Part shown: positions 7,974 through 14,156 of the stretch, piece by piece
Layout of the letters: every line of letters starts with the position of its first letter
Numbering within the stretch: position 1 is the first letter of the stretch
From: Alphaproteobacteria bacterium
GTDB lineage: Bacteria; Pseudomonadota; Alphaproteobacteria; Sphingomonadales; Emcibacteraceae
Assembly: GCA_030432815.1 (NCBI GenBank)
Contig: JAUILB010000039.1
Coordinates: forward strand, 1-14,228
Direction of reading: 5' to 3'
Length of the DNA: 14,228 nt
Translations under genes and position numbers: made by a program
Notes under the pieces: model-generated
The model's input: only the letters and a program-made list of their open reading frames with translations
The model's database searches: none
What the model was told of the DNA's origin: nothing

Positions 7974-8600
7974 ATGAACGATAATATCGATACGACAATG
8001 AATAACCTTGTTCCGATGGTTATTGAACAAACGAGTAGAGGTGAGCGTTCATTTGATATATTTTCTCGCCTGTTAAAAGAACGTATCATCTTTTTAACAG
8101 GACAGGTAAATGACAGTGTATCAGCCCTTATTACGGCTCAGTTGCTTTTCCTTGAAGCGGAAAATCCAAAAAAAGATATTGCCTTTTACATAAATTCTCC
8201 CGGTGGTGTCGTGACTTCTGGGCTTGGTATATATGATACAATGCAATATATCAGGCCAAAGGTGACAACGATTTGTATTGGTCAGGCCTGTTCGATGGGA
8301 TCACTGCTTCTTGCAGCGGGTGAACCAGGACAACGTTTTTCACTTCCAAATAGCCGTATTATGATTCACCAGCCATCTGGTGGTGCTCAAGGGCAGGCAG
8401 CCGATATTGAAATTCAAGCCAAAGAAATCCTTTCACTGCGTAAAAGACTCAATGAAATATATGTGAAGCATACGGGCCGTAAGCTTGCTGAAATTGAAAA
8501 AGCAATGGATCGTGATAACTTTATGTCACCTGATGATGCAAAAGAATTTGGTATCATTGATGAAATCTATGAAAAACGACCTGACTCAGATGAAGGTTAG
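7974..8600 (+). CDS. clpP: ATP-dependent Clp protease proteolytic subunit ClpP
   Basis: Serine protease subunit that forms the double-heptamer chamber of ClpXP and cuts unfolded chains fed by ClpX. The 208-residue length is typical. The catalytic triad is visible: Ser107 in QACSMGS, His132 in MIHQPSGGAQGQ, and Asp181 in DRDNFM. The substrate-groove motif INSPGG is at 73-78, and RSFDIFSRLLKERIIFL marks the start of the fold. ATG 7974 has a strong AAGGAAG ribosome binding site at 7962-7968. A short N-terminal stretch (about 1-10) before NLVPMVIEQTSRGER may be a propeptide or the axial-pore segment. The gene lies 73 bases after tig and 163 before clpX, which encodes its partner. Confidence 0.98.
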   Translation: MNDNIDTTMNNLVPMVIEQTSRGERSFDIFSRLLKERIIFLTGQVNDSVSALITAQLLFLEAENPKKDIAFYINSPGGVVTSGLGIYDTMQYIRPKVTTICIGQACSMGSLLLAAGEPGQRFSLPNSRIMIHQPSGGAQGQAADIEIQAKEILSLRKRLNEIYVKHTGRKLAEIEKAMDRDNFMSPDDAKEFGIIDEIYEKRPDSDEG

Positions 8601-8607
8601 GTCTTTT
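8578..8607 (+). terminator. Hairpin over the clpP stop codon with short T tail
   Basis: GACCTGACT (8578-8586) pairs with GGTTAGGTC (8595-8603) through nine pairs, two of them G-U, around an eight-base loop, and TTTT follows. The 3' arm contains the clpP stop TAG at 8598-8600. It may be a partial terminator or attenuator lowering read-through into clpX. Four T residues make it weak. Confidence 0.4.
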
Positions 8608-8670
8608 AAGTTTATTGGTAAAAACTAAAATTTTTTGCTGTTGTTAATCAATTGTTTCCACATTTTGCGC

Positions 8671-8676
8671 TATAAC
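8671..8676 (+). promoter_or_regulatory. Possible clpX promoter -10 box (TATAAC)
   Basis: TATAAC matches five of six positions of the sigma70 -10 consensus and lies in the 163-base clpP-clpX gap. No convincing -35 stands at 16-18 bases upstream; the nearest TTG-type element, TTGTTT at 8652-8657, is too close at 13 bases. A clpX promoter is expected here if the clpP-end hairpin terminates, but the support is slight. Confidence 0.22.
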
Positions 8677-8763
8677 GATTTTTAATATTGATATTTCGTC
8701 TAAATATTTTAAGTTGGAGTATCTGTAGACGCGTAAAAAGAAAAAATTAGGAAAATTGACCAT

Positions 8764-10032
8764 ATGTCTAAATCAAAATCTGGTGACTCAAAAAGCACTC
8801 TTTTTTGTTCATTCTGCGGAAAAAGTCAGCACGAAGTCAAAAAGCTGATAGCAGGTCCTACAGTCTTTATCTGTGATGAATGTGTAGAGCTGTGCATGGA
8901 TATTATCCGTGAGGAAAGCCAGACATCGGTAAGTAAATCAGACAGTGGTGTACCTTCACCTGCTGAAATTTTAAAAGTTCTTGAAGATTATGTTATTGGT
9001 CAGGAACTTGCGAAGAAAGTTTTGTCAGTTGCTGTGCATAATCATTACAAACGTCTGCATCATGCTTCAAACAATGATGAAATTGAACTTTCAAAATCAA
9101 ATATTCTTCTGGTTGGTCCTACCGGATGCGGTAAAACACTTCTTGCACAAACACTGGCCCGAATTCTGGATGTACCATTTACTATGGCCGATGCAACTGC
9201 GCTAACCGAAGCCGGCTATGTTGGTGAAGATGTTGAAAATATTATTCTGAAACTTCTGCAGGCATCTGATTATAACGTTGAACGTGCGCAGCGCGGTATC
9301 GTTTATATTGATGAAGTTGATAAAATCAGTCGCAAATCCGACAACCCGTCAATCACGCGTGATGTATCTGGTGAAGGTGTGCAGCAGGCATTATTGAAAA
9401 TTATGGAAGGCACGGTTGCCAGCGTACCGCCGCAAGGTGGACGTAAACATCCCCAACAGGAATTTTTACAGGTTGATACGACAAATATACTATTTATTTG
9501 TGGTGGGGCATTTGCGGGTCTGGATAAAGTCATAGCAAATAGGAATGAAGGCAAATCAATAGGCTTTGGCGCAAACGTCAAGAGCGCTGAAGATCATTCA
9601 ATTGGGGAACTTCTTGTTCAGGCGGAACCGGAAGATCTGGTTAAATTTGGACTTATACCAGAATTTATTGGGCGCCTTCCTGTTCTGGCGACGCTTACGG
9701 ATTTAGATGAAGAAGCACTTGTTCAGATTCTTTCTTTGCCAAAAAATGCTCTGGTAAAACAATATCAGCGCCTGTTTTCCATGGAAGACGTGGAGCTTCG
9801 CTTTACAGATGACGCACTGATTGCAATAGCCAAACGCGCTATTAAACGCAAAACCGGGGCACGTGGCCTTCGTTCAATCATGGAAGATATTCTTCTTGAT
9901 ACCATGTTTGAGCTACCATCCTTGGAAGGTGTTCGGGAGGTGGTCATAAATAGTGAAGTCGTGAGCGGCAATGCACAACCACTCTATATTTATGCCGATA
10001 CCAAGAAAGATGAAGCCGGGGCCGGGGCATAG
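8764..10032 (+). CDS. clpX: ATP-dependent Clp protease ATP-binding subunit ClpX
   Basis: AAA+ unfoldase that recognises tagged or native substrates and threads them into ClpP. It has 422 residues, the normal length. The N-terminal C4 zinc domain has Cys15, Cys18, Cys37 and Cys40 in CSFC and CDEC. Walker A is GPTGCGKT at 118-125, the pore-1 loop is GYVG at 151-154, Walker B is IVYIDEVD at 179-186, and the RKH pore loop is at 227-229. FIGRLP at 301-306 carries the conserved arginine, and sensor 2 is GARGLR at 365-370. All key residues are present. ATG 8764 follows an AGGAAAA ribosome binding site at 8749-8755. In alphaproteobacteria ClpXP commonly drives regulated turnover of cell-cycle proteins; that is family knowledge, not read here. 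Confidence 0.98.
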   Translation: MSKSKSGDSKSTLFCSFCGKSQHEVKKLIAGPTVFICDECVELCMDIIREESQTSVSKSDSGVPSPAEILKVLEDYVIGQELAKKVLSVAVHNHYKRLHHASNNDEIELSKSNILLVGPTGCGKTLLAQTLARILDVPFTMADATALTEAGYVGEDVENIILKLLQASDYNVERAQRGIVYIDEVDKISRKSDNPSITRDVSGEGVQQALLKIMEGTVASVPPQGGRKHPQQEFLQVDTTNILFICGGAFAGLDKVIANRNEGKSIGFGANVKSAEDHSIGELLVQAEPEDLVKFGLIPEFIGRLPVLATLTDLDEEALVQILSLPKNALVKQYQRLFSMEDVELRFTDDALIAIAKRAIKRKTGARGLRSIMEDILLDTMFELPSLEGVREVVINSEVVSGNAQPLYIYADTKKDEAGAGA

Positions 10033-10055
10033 CTCACAATTAATTTGTCTTCGGT

Positions 10056-10082
10056 CTTGAATTTGACGCAGTGGCGCATTAA
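10056..10082 (+). promoter_or_regulatory. Candidate heat-shock (sigma32-like) promoter of lon
   Basis: CTTGAA at 10056-10061 is followed after 13 bases by CGCATTAA at 10075-10082. This resembles the sigma32 pattern CTTGAA - 13 to 15 bases - CCCCATNT, with mismatches in the -10 part. A TTGACG at 10063-10068 could act as an overlapping sigma70 -35, but its -10 partner (TGTTAA near 10086) is poor. lon is a classic heat-shock gene, which fits. It lies 44 bases before the lon ATG. Confidence 0.4.
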
Positions 10083-10125
10083 GTCTGTTAAAAGTAATTC
10101 AAATTAGATTAGAGTTGGATGCCCA

Positions 10126-12519
10126 ATGAGCAAAACTTATCCAGTATTACCGCTTCGAGATATCGTCGTTTTCCCGCATATGATTGTTCCACTATTTGTT
10201 GGTAGGGAAAAGTCTGTAAAAGCTCTTGAGCAGGTAATGAGTTCTGACAAAAAAATATTGCTTGTTGCCCAGAAAGATGCCAATCGGGATGATCCCGAAG
10301 TAAATGATATTTATCGAACAGGGACACTTGCAAGTGTATTGCAGCTTCTAAAACTTCCTGATGGTACTGTTAAAGTGCTAGTAGAAGGCGTGGAACGCGC
10401 AAGAATACAGAAATTCACCGAAAATAAAGATTTTTTTGAAGCGGAAACTGAACTCGTAAGCGCGAATAAGGCCCCTAAAGAAGAAGTTGAGGCGTTAAGC
10501 CGTTCTGTAATGGGTAAATTTGGGCAATATATTAAACTTAATAAAAAAATTCCTCCTGAGGTCATAAATACGACAAGTGAAATTGAAGACGAGGGCAAGC
10601 TGTCTGATGTAGTTGCATCTCATTTAAGTTTAAAAATTTCAGACAAACAGGAACTTCTGGAAAATGACGATATCATTAGTCGGTTAGAAAAGATTTATTC
10701 CGTTATGGAAAGTGAAATCGGTGTTATGCAGGTGGAAAAGAAAATTCGCCGCCGCGTCAAAAGCCAAATGGAGAAAACCCAGAAAGAATATTACCTGAAT
10801 GAACAGTTAAAGGCGATCCAGAAAGAATTAGGAGAAACCGAAGACGGAAAAGACGAAGTTTCTGAGATTGAGGCAAAAATTAAAAAAACAAGGCTTTCCA
10901 AAGAAGCAAAAGAAAAGGCGACTGCGGAGCTTAAAAAGCTGAAATCAATGAGCCCTATGTCGGCGGAATCTGCCGTGGTGCGAAATTACCTTGATTGGAT
11001 ACTTTCTATTCCCTGGAATAAAAAGCGTTCAATTAAAAATGATATAAATGAAGCTGAAAGAATTTTAAACGAAGACCATTATGGCCTTAACAAGGTCAAA
11101 GAACGTATTCTTGAATATCTCGCTGTTCAAAGCAGAACACAGAAAATAAAAGGTCCTATTCTATGTCTTGTGGGTCCGCCCGGCGTTGGTAAAACGTCGC
11201 TTGGAAAATCGATTGCACGTGCAACTGGCCGTAAATATGTAAGGTTTTCTGTTGGTGGCGTCCGCGATGAAGCGGAAATTCGTGGACACAGAAGAACATA
11301 TATCGGATCCATGCCCGGTAAGGTGATCCAGAGCATGAAAAAAGCGGGTTCAAGCAATCCAATGTTCCTGCTTGATGAAATTGATAAAATGGGATCAGAT
11401 TTCCGTGGTGATCCCTCATCGGCACTTCTGGAAGTTCTTGATCCTGAACAAAACAGCAAATTTAACGATCATTACCTTGAAGTGGATTATGATCTGTCTG
11501 ATGTCATGTTCATTACGACGGCCAATACGCTTGATATGCCGGGGCCGCTTCTTGATCGCATGGAAATTATAAGGCTTTCCGGCTATACTGAGGATGAAAA
11601 AGTCGAAATAGCCAAACGTCATCTAATCAAAAAACAGGTCGAGGATCATGGTTTAAAGGATGATGAATGGTCGATTTCAGACAGTGCGCTTCGCGAACTT
11701 ATTCGCTACTATACCCGTGAAGCCGGTGTGCGTAATTTAGAGCGTGAATTGGCAAATCTGATCCGTAAGGCGACCAAGCAAATTGTTGCTGGCAAGGTTA
11801 AAAAAGTTGCTGTTACGGTAAAAAACCTTGAAAAATTTGCCGGTGTTAAAAAACATAGATTTGGTGAAGTGGATGACCAGGATATGATTGGTATAACTAC
11901 CGGTCTTGCCTGGACAGAAGTTGGTGGTGTTATCCTTTCAATTGAAGCTATTGTATCACGTGGTAAAGGCAAGGTGACAATAACGGGTAAACTTGGTGAT
12001 GTGATGCAGGAATCTATTAAAGCGGCGCTAAGTTATGTCCGATCAAAAGCACCGGAATTTGGAATTCAACCAAATGCTTTTGATGCTAACGATTTACATA
12101 TTCACGTACCTGAAGGAGCTACGCCGAAAGATGGACCATCAGCTGGGGTTGCAATGATCACTTCATTAGTGTCGGTATTAAGTGGCATTCCTGTTCGTCA
12201 TGATGTGGCCATGACTGGTGAAATCAGTCTCCGTGGGAAAGTAATGCCCATAGGCGGTCTTAAGGAAAAGCTTCTTGCTGCCCATCGTAGCGGAATAAAG
12301 AAAGTGTTGATACCGATTGAAAATGAAAAAGATTTGGTAGAGATCCCTGACAATGTCAAAAAAGGACTCGAGATTGTTTCAATGACAAATGTGGATCAGG
12401 TGTTGGAACATGCGCTTGCATCACCTTTAATACCACTTTCTGAAGATGAAATTGAAGGAATCGCAGCACTGGGGAACGGCGGAAGTGATTCCAATTTTAA
12501 GGATCAGTTACATCATTAA
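10126..12519 (+). CDS. lon: ATP-dependent Lon protease (LonA type)
   Basis: Cytosolic homohexameric AAA+ serine protease that degrades misfolded and some regulatory proteins. It has 797 residues, typical of LonA. The N-terminal substrate-binding LON domain (about 5-195) begins YPVLPLRDIVVFPHMIVPLF. A charged coiled-coil stretch follows (about 200-275). Walker A is GPPGVGKT at 350-357, and Walker B is FLLDEID at 414-420. The proteolytic domain has catalytic Ser672 in PKDGPSAG and Lys715 in GGLKEK; their 43-residue spacing equals that of the E. coli dyad (Ser679/Lys722). ATG 10126 is 93 bases after clpX and has only a weak ribosome binding site (GTTGGAT). It is probably transcribed separately from clpX, from the promoter candidate just upstream, and ended by the terminator at 12579. 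Confidence 0.98.
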   Translation: MSKTYPVLPLRDIVVFPHMIVPLFVGREKSVKALEQVMSSDKKILLVAQKDANRDDPEVNDIYRTGTLASVLQLLKLPDGTVKVLVEGVERARIQKFTENKDFFEAETELVSANKAPKEEVEALSRSVMGKFGQYIKLNKKIPPEVINTTSEIEDEGKLSDVVASHLSLKISDKQELLENDDIISRLEKIYSVMESEIGVMQVEKKIRRRVKSQMEKTQKEYYLNEQLKAIQKELGETEDGKDEVSEIEAKIKKTRLSKEAKEKATAELKKLKSMSPMSAESAVVRNYLDWILSIPWNKKRSIKNDINEAERILNEDHYGLNKVKERILEYLAVQSRTQKIKGPILCLVGPPGVGKTSLGKSIARATGRKYVRFSVGGVRDEAEIRGHRRTYIGSMPGKVIQSMKKAGSSNPMFLLDEIDKMGSDFRGDPSSALLEVLDPEQNSKFNDHYLEVDYDLSDVMFITTANTLDMPGPLLDRMEIIRLSGYTEDEKVEIAKRHLIKKQVEDHGLKDDEWSISDSALRELIRYYTREAGVRNLERELANLIRKATKQIVAGKVKKVAVTVKNLEKFAGVKKHRFGEVDDQDMIGITTGLAWTEVGGVILSIEAIVSRGKGKVTITGKLGDVMQESIKAALSYVRSKAPEFGIQPNAFDANDLHIHVPEGATPKDGPSAGVAMITSLVSVLSGIPVRHDVAMTGEISLRGKVMPIGGLKEKLLAAHRSGIKKVLIPIENEKDLVEIPDNVKKGLEIVSMTNVDQVLEHALASPLIPLSEDEIEGIAALGNGGSDSNFKDQLHH

Positions 12520-12527
12520 AGGAAAGT

Positions 12528-12546
12528 TTGCTTCAAAATGAAGCAA
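12528..12546 (+). other. Small hairpin just after the lon stop
   Basis: TTGCTTC (12528-12534) pairs perfectly with GAAGCAA (12540-12546) around AAAAT. No T tract follows at once, so it is not itself an intrinsic terminator. It could protect the 3' end of lon mRNA or be chance. Confidence 0.35.
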
Positions 12547-12578
12547 GATTATAGTTTTAAAGTTGTATTAACCACCAT

Positions 12579-12614
12579 AAAAAACACTCTTTCGTTTAGC
12601 GAGAGTGTTTTTTT
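12579..12614 (+). terminator. Strong Rho-independent terminator of lon
   Basis: AAAAAACACTCT (12579-12590) pairs with AGAGTGTTTTTT (12602-12613), with an extra inner CG/CG pair around TTTA. The run of T residues at 12608-12614 completes a textbook intrinsic terminator. The A-rich 5' arm means it could also act on minus-strand transcripts. Confidence 0.85.
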
Positions 12615-12654
12615 GTTTAAAAAACGTTTTTTGTTTCAATGTCAAGAAAACTTT

Positions 12655-12685
12655 CTATAAAAAAACCGCAGATTTGCGTGGTTTT
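12655..12685 (-). terminator. Terminator-like hairpin facing the minus strand
   Basis: Read on the minus strand, AAAACC, a two-base bulge and GCA pair with TGC and GGTTTT around AATC. Seven T residues follow (complement of A12659-12665). That is better terminator form on the minus strand than on the plus strand, where the tail is only TTTTCCCTTT. No minus-strand gene is visible next to it. Confidence 0.4.
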
Positions 12686-12689
12686 CCCT

Positions 12690-12718
12690 TTGACGAATTC
12701 CAATTGTAAGTCTAATAT
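12690..12718 (+). promoter_or_regulatory. sigma70-type promoter of the HU gene
   Basis: TTGACG at 12690-12695 and TAATAT at 12713-12718 are separated by exactly 17 bases. The predicted start near 12725 gives a leader of about 67 bases before the HU start codon. It is one of the two best-formed promoters in the window. Confidence 0.65.
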
Positions 12719-12741
12719 GCCTTCGACTTTCGATCACAACA

Positions 12742-12758
12742 GATAAAAAGTTTTTATC
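12742..12758 (+). repeat. Perfect inverted repeat in the HU leader
   Basis: GATAAAAA and TTTTTATC flank a single G, making a 17-base inverted repeat between the promoter and the ribosome binding site. It could be an operator for a dimeric protein or an RNA hairpin (six pairs, five-base loop). Its right arm overlaps the DnaA box. Confidence 0.5.
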
Positions 12759-12762
12759 CACA
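12754..12762 (+). promoter_or_regulatory. Consensus DnaA box TTATCCACA in the HU leader
   Basis: All nine bases match the strong DnaA box consensus. It lies about 30 bases downstream of the predicted HU transcription start and 30 bases before the start codon, where bound DnaA could block transcription. It is a single site with no second good box nearby, so it is not an origin. Confidence 0.5.
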
Positions 12763-12791
12763 TATTATACTTTACTTTAAAGGGGAAGATA

Positions 12792-13067
12792 ATGAACAAA
12801 AATGAACTAGTAAACAACGTAGCTGAAGCAGCAGGTCTTTCAAAAGCAGACGCAGCGCAGGCTGTAGACGGTGTTTTTGATACTATTGTAAGCACACTTG
12901 CTGGCGGCGATGAAGTTCGTCTGGTTGGTTTTGGTACTTTCAGTGTTGCACAGCGTGCCGCATCAGAAGGTCGTAACCCACGTACGGGTGAGAAAATTCA
13001 AATTCCTGCTTCCAAGCAGCCTAAGTTTAAAGCCGGTAAAGGCCTAAAAGACGCTGTTAATAAATAA
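12792..13067 (+). CDS. hupB: DNA-binding protein HU
   Basis: Small basic nucleoid protein that bends and compacts DNA as a dimer. Its 91 residues are standard for HU. The N-terminal helices (MNKNELVNNVAEAAGLSKAD, about 1-38) form the dimer core. GFGTFSVAQRAA at about 46-57 leads into the DNA-binding arm, with the family signature GRNPRTGEKIQIPA at 60-73, including the intercalating Pro63. ATG 12792 follows a strong AGGGGA ribosome binding site at 12781-12786. The gene has its own promoter and terminator and so is monocistronic. Its place after lon is conserved. HU rather than IHF is favoured by length and the lack of IHF-specific extensions; the A/B designation follows gene position and is a guess. 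Confidence 0.95.
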   Translation: MNKNELVNNVAEAAGLSKADAAQAVDGVFDTIVSTLAGGDEVRLVGFGTFSVAQRAASEGRNPRTGEKIQIPASKQPKFKAGKGLKDAVNK

Positions 13068-13081
13068 TAAATAATAAAATT

Positions 13082-13121
13082 AAAAGGCGGTTGGTAATTT
13101 TTTTTACCGACCGCTTTTTTT
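13082..13121 (+). terminator. Rho-independent terminator of the HU gene
   Basis: GCGGTTGGTAA (13087-13097) pairs with TTACCGACCGC (13104-13114) through eleven pairs including one G-U. Seven T residues follow at 13115-13121. It sits 20 bases past the HU stop codon. Confidence 0.9.
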
Positions 13122-13126
13122 AATGC

Positions 13127-13155
13127 TTTACATATCTTAAACTTATCTGTAGATA
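13127..13155 (+). promoter_or_regulatory. Possible promoter of tRNA-Val
   Basis: TTTACA (13127-13132) and TAGATA (13150-13155) are 17 bases apart, upstream of tRNA-Val and after the HU terminator, where a promoter is needed. The -35 is good and the -10 is weak. Confidence 0.38.
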
Positions 13156-13162
13156 TGCACCC

Positions 13163-13189
13163 ACACTTCGTCATAGAAGTGTAATTTTT
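13163..13189 (+). other. Hairpin with T tail just ahead of tRNA-Val
   Basis: ACACTTC (13163-13169) and GAAGTGT (13176-13182) form a perfect seven-pair stem around GTCATA, followed by AATTTTT. It looks like a small terminator, yet it ends 10 bases before the tRNA. It may back up the HU terminator, or lie in the precursor leader if the promoter above is real. Confidence 0.4.
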
Positions 13190-13198
13190 GAAAAAGTG

Positions 13199-13274
<76 letters not shown>

Positions 13275-13292
13275 TTTTTTAAAAATTTAGAT

Positions 13293-13319
13293 ACGTTACT
13301 ATAGCGGTTTAAGTAACGT
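13293..13319 (+). other. Hairpin between tRNA-Val and tRNA-Asp
   Basis: ACGTTACT (13293-13300) pairs perfectly with AGTAACGT (13312-13319) around an eleven-base loop. The following bases (TTCGAATTTCG) are not a clean T tract, so it is at most a weak terminator or processing signal for tRNA-Val. Confidence 0.35.
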
Positions 13320-13351
13320 TTCGAATTTCGAAAAAACAAAGAAAAAGCCGC

Positions 13352-13380
13352 TTGACTTGATGGTGGTAATCCCCTACATC
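13352..13380 (+). promoter_or_regulatory. Promoter of tRNA-Asp
   Basis: TTGACT (13352-13357) and TACATC (13375-13380) are exactly 17 bases apart, and the tRNA begins 16 bases past the -10. The TTGAC-rich -35 with a weak -10 is the form often seen at stable-RNA promoters in alphaproteobacteria. It implies tRNA-Asp is transcribed separately from tRNA-Val. Confidence 0.6.
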
Positions 13381-13396
13381 AGGAGCGAAAAAATAA

Positions 13397-13473
13397 GGGG
13401 GTGTAGCTCAGTTGGTTAGAGCGCTGGCCTGTCACGCCAGAGGTCGCGGGTTCGAGTCCCGTCACTCTCGCCA
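13397..13473 (+). tRNA. tRNA-Asp (anticodon GUC)
   Basis: GGGGGTG (13397-13403) pairs with CACTCTC (13463-13469), with two G-U pairs, then discriminator G (expected for Asp) and encoded CCA at 13471-13473. The anticodon stem CTGGC/GCCAG holds CTGTCAC, giving GUC. The T stem has a terminal G-U pair. The fold is otherwise complete. Confidence 0.96.
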
Positions 13474-13494
13474 TTTTATCAAAAATGGTAATTT
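13471..13494 (+). terminator. AT-rich hairpin starting in the CCA of tRNA-Asp
   Basis: CCATTTT (13471-13477) pairs with AAAATGG (13482-13488) around ATCA, followed by TAATTTT. The stem begins with the encoded CCA, so the tRNA 3' end would be part of the terminator until trimmed. An alternative small hairpin, GGTAATTTTACC at 13487-13498, overlaps it. Confidence 0.4.
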
Positions 13495-13772
13495 TACCCA
13501 ATTTTCTCCTGTCTTCGAATTTTACTAATTCATTATAAGCATGAAGGATTTTGTTATGTCCGTTTTGCTGTTTCGAATTTACAAAAAAGCATTTATTTAT
13601 AAAAAAACTAGTGGAAATTTATGTCGCTAAGGGCTATTAACAAGGCTAGGAATTTTGCTTTTTGTGTTCTTGAAATTATGCTCGGGTGCATAGGTGGTAA
13701 AATAAACCTTAGCTTGGATTAAAGGACAGCGTTCCAGGTCATTACGGTGAGGACTGTCATAAACGAAGTAAT
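13495..13772 (+). other. Non-coding stretch before nuoA
   Basis: I see no convincing gene here. It holds two of the three copies of TTCGAATTT (13514-13522 and 13572-13580). Weak promoter-like elements include TTGCTT at 13655-13660 with TATGCT at 13677-13682 (16-base spacer), and a TTGAAA at 13670-13675 without a good -10. The nuo promoter is probably in the last 130 bases, but I cannot place it firmly. A 29-codon frame from ATG 13541 has no ribosome binding site. Confidence 0.45.
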
Positions 13773-13775
13773 ATG

Positions 13776-13785
13776 AAGGGTGGGG
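13776..13785 (+). promoter_or_regulatory. Ribosome binding site that decides the nuoA start
   Basis: The purine-rich AAGGGTGGGG ends five bases before ATG 13791 and lies inside the frame that would follow the earlier ATG at 13773. This favours 13791 as the start. Confidence 0.55.
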
Positions 13786-13790
13786 CGCTA

Positions 13791-14156
13791 ATGAACGAAA
13801 TGCTGCTCGAATATCTTCCGATATTGGTTTTTTTTATTATAGCTATTGTTATGGCTGCGATTTTTGTGTTGTTGCCAATCCTTATTGTGAAACAAAAGCC
13901 TGATGCGGAAAAGCTTTCTGCTTATGAATGCGGGTTCGAGGCATTTACAGATATGCGCAAACAGTTTGATGTCAGGTTTTATCTTGTGGCGATCCTGTTT
14001 ATTATTTTTGATTTAGAAGTGGCGTTTCTGTTTCCTTGGGCAGTTGCGCTTGGAAATATTGGAATATTCGGTTTTGTATCGATGATGATCTTTCTGGGTG
14101 TGCTTACTGTCGGCTTTATATATGAATGGAAAAAAGGAGCATTGGAATGGGAGTAG
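13791..14156 (+). CDS. nuoA: NADH-quinone oxidoreductase subunit A
   Basis: Small membrane subunit of respiratory complex I, at the junction of the peripheral and membrane arms. It has 121 residues and three predicted transmembrane helices (about 8-32, 63-84, 90-112). The conserved loop KLSAYECGFE is at 41-50, and RFYLVAILFIIFDLEVAFLF at 62-81 carries the invariant acidic FDLE pair. The end, EWKKGALEW, is typical of the family. ATG 13791 is preferred over the in-frame ATG at 13773 because of the ribosome binding site between them; the earlier start would add MKGGAL. It is the first gene of the nuo operon, and its last ten bases overlap nuoB, which implies coupled translation. Confidence 0.94.
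   Translation: MNEMLLEYLPILVFFIIAIVMAAIFVLLPILIVKQKPDAEKLSAYECGFEAFTDMRKQFDVRFYLVAILFIIFDLEVAFLFPWAVALGNIGIFGFVSMMIFLGVLTVGFIYEWKKGALEWE

Noticed and set aside
8649..8661. TTTCCACA upstream of clpX as a second DnaA box
   Set aside because: The nine-base window reads GTTTCCACA, which has two mismatches to the strong consensus; it is too weak to claim.
10079..10091. TTAA-N5-TTAA upstream of lon as a CtrA site
   Set aside because: The CtrA motif needs seven bases between the TTAA halves; here there are five.
12742..12791. Replication origin between lon and hup
   Set aside because: There is only one good DnaA box, no box cluster and no AT-rich 13-mers, and the flanking genes are not the usual origin neighbours.
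13541..13630. Small 29-codon frame before nuoA
   Set aside because: No ribosome binding site, no recognisable sequence, AT-rich composition like the surrounding non-coding DNA.
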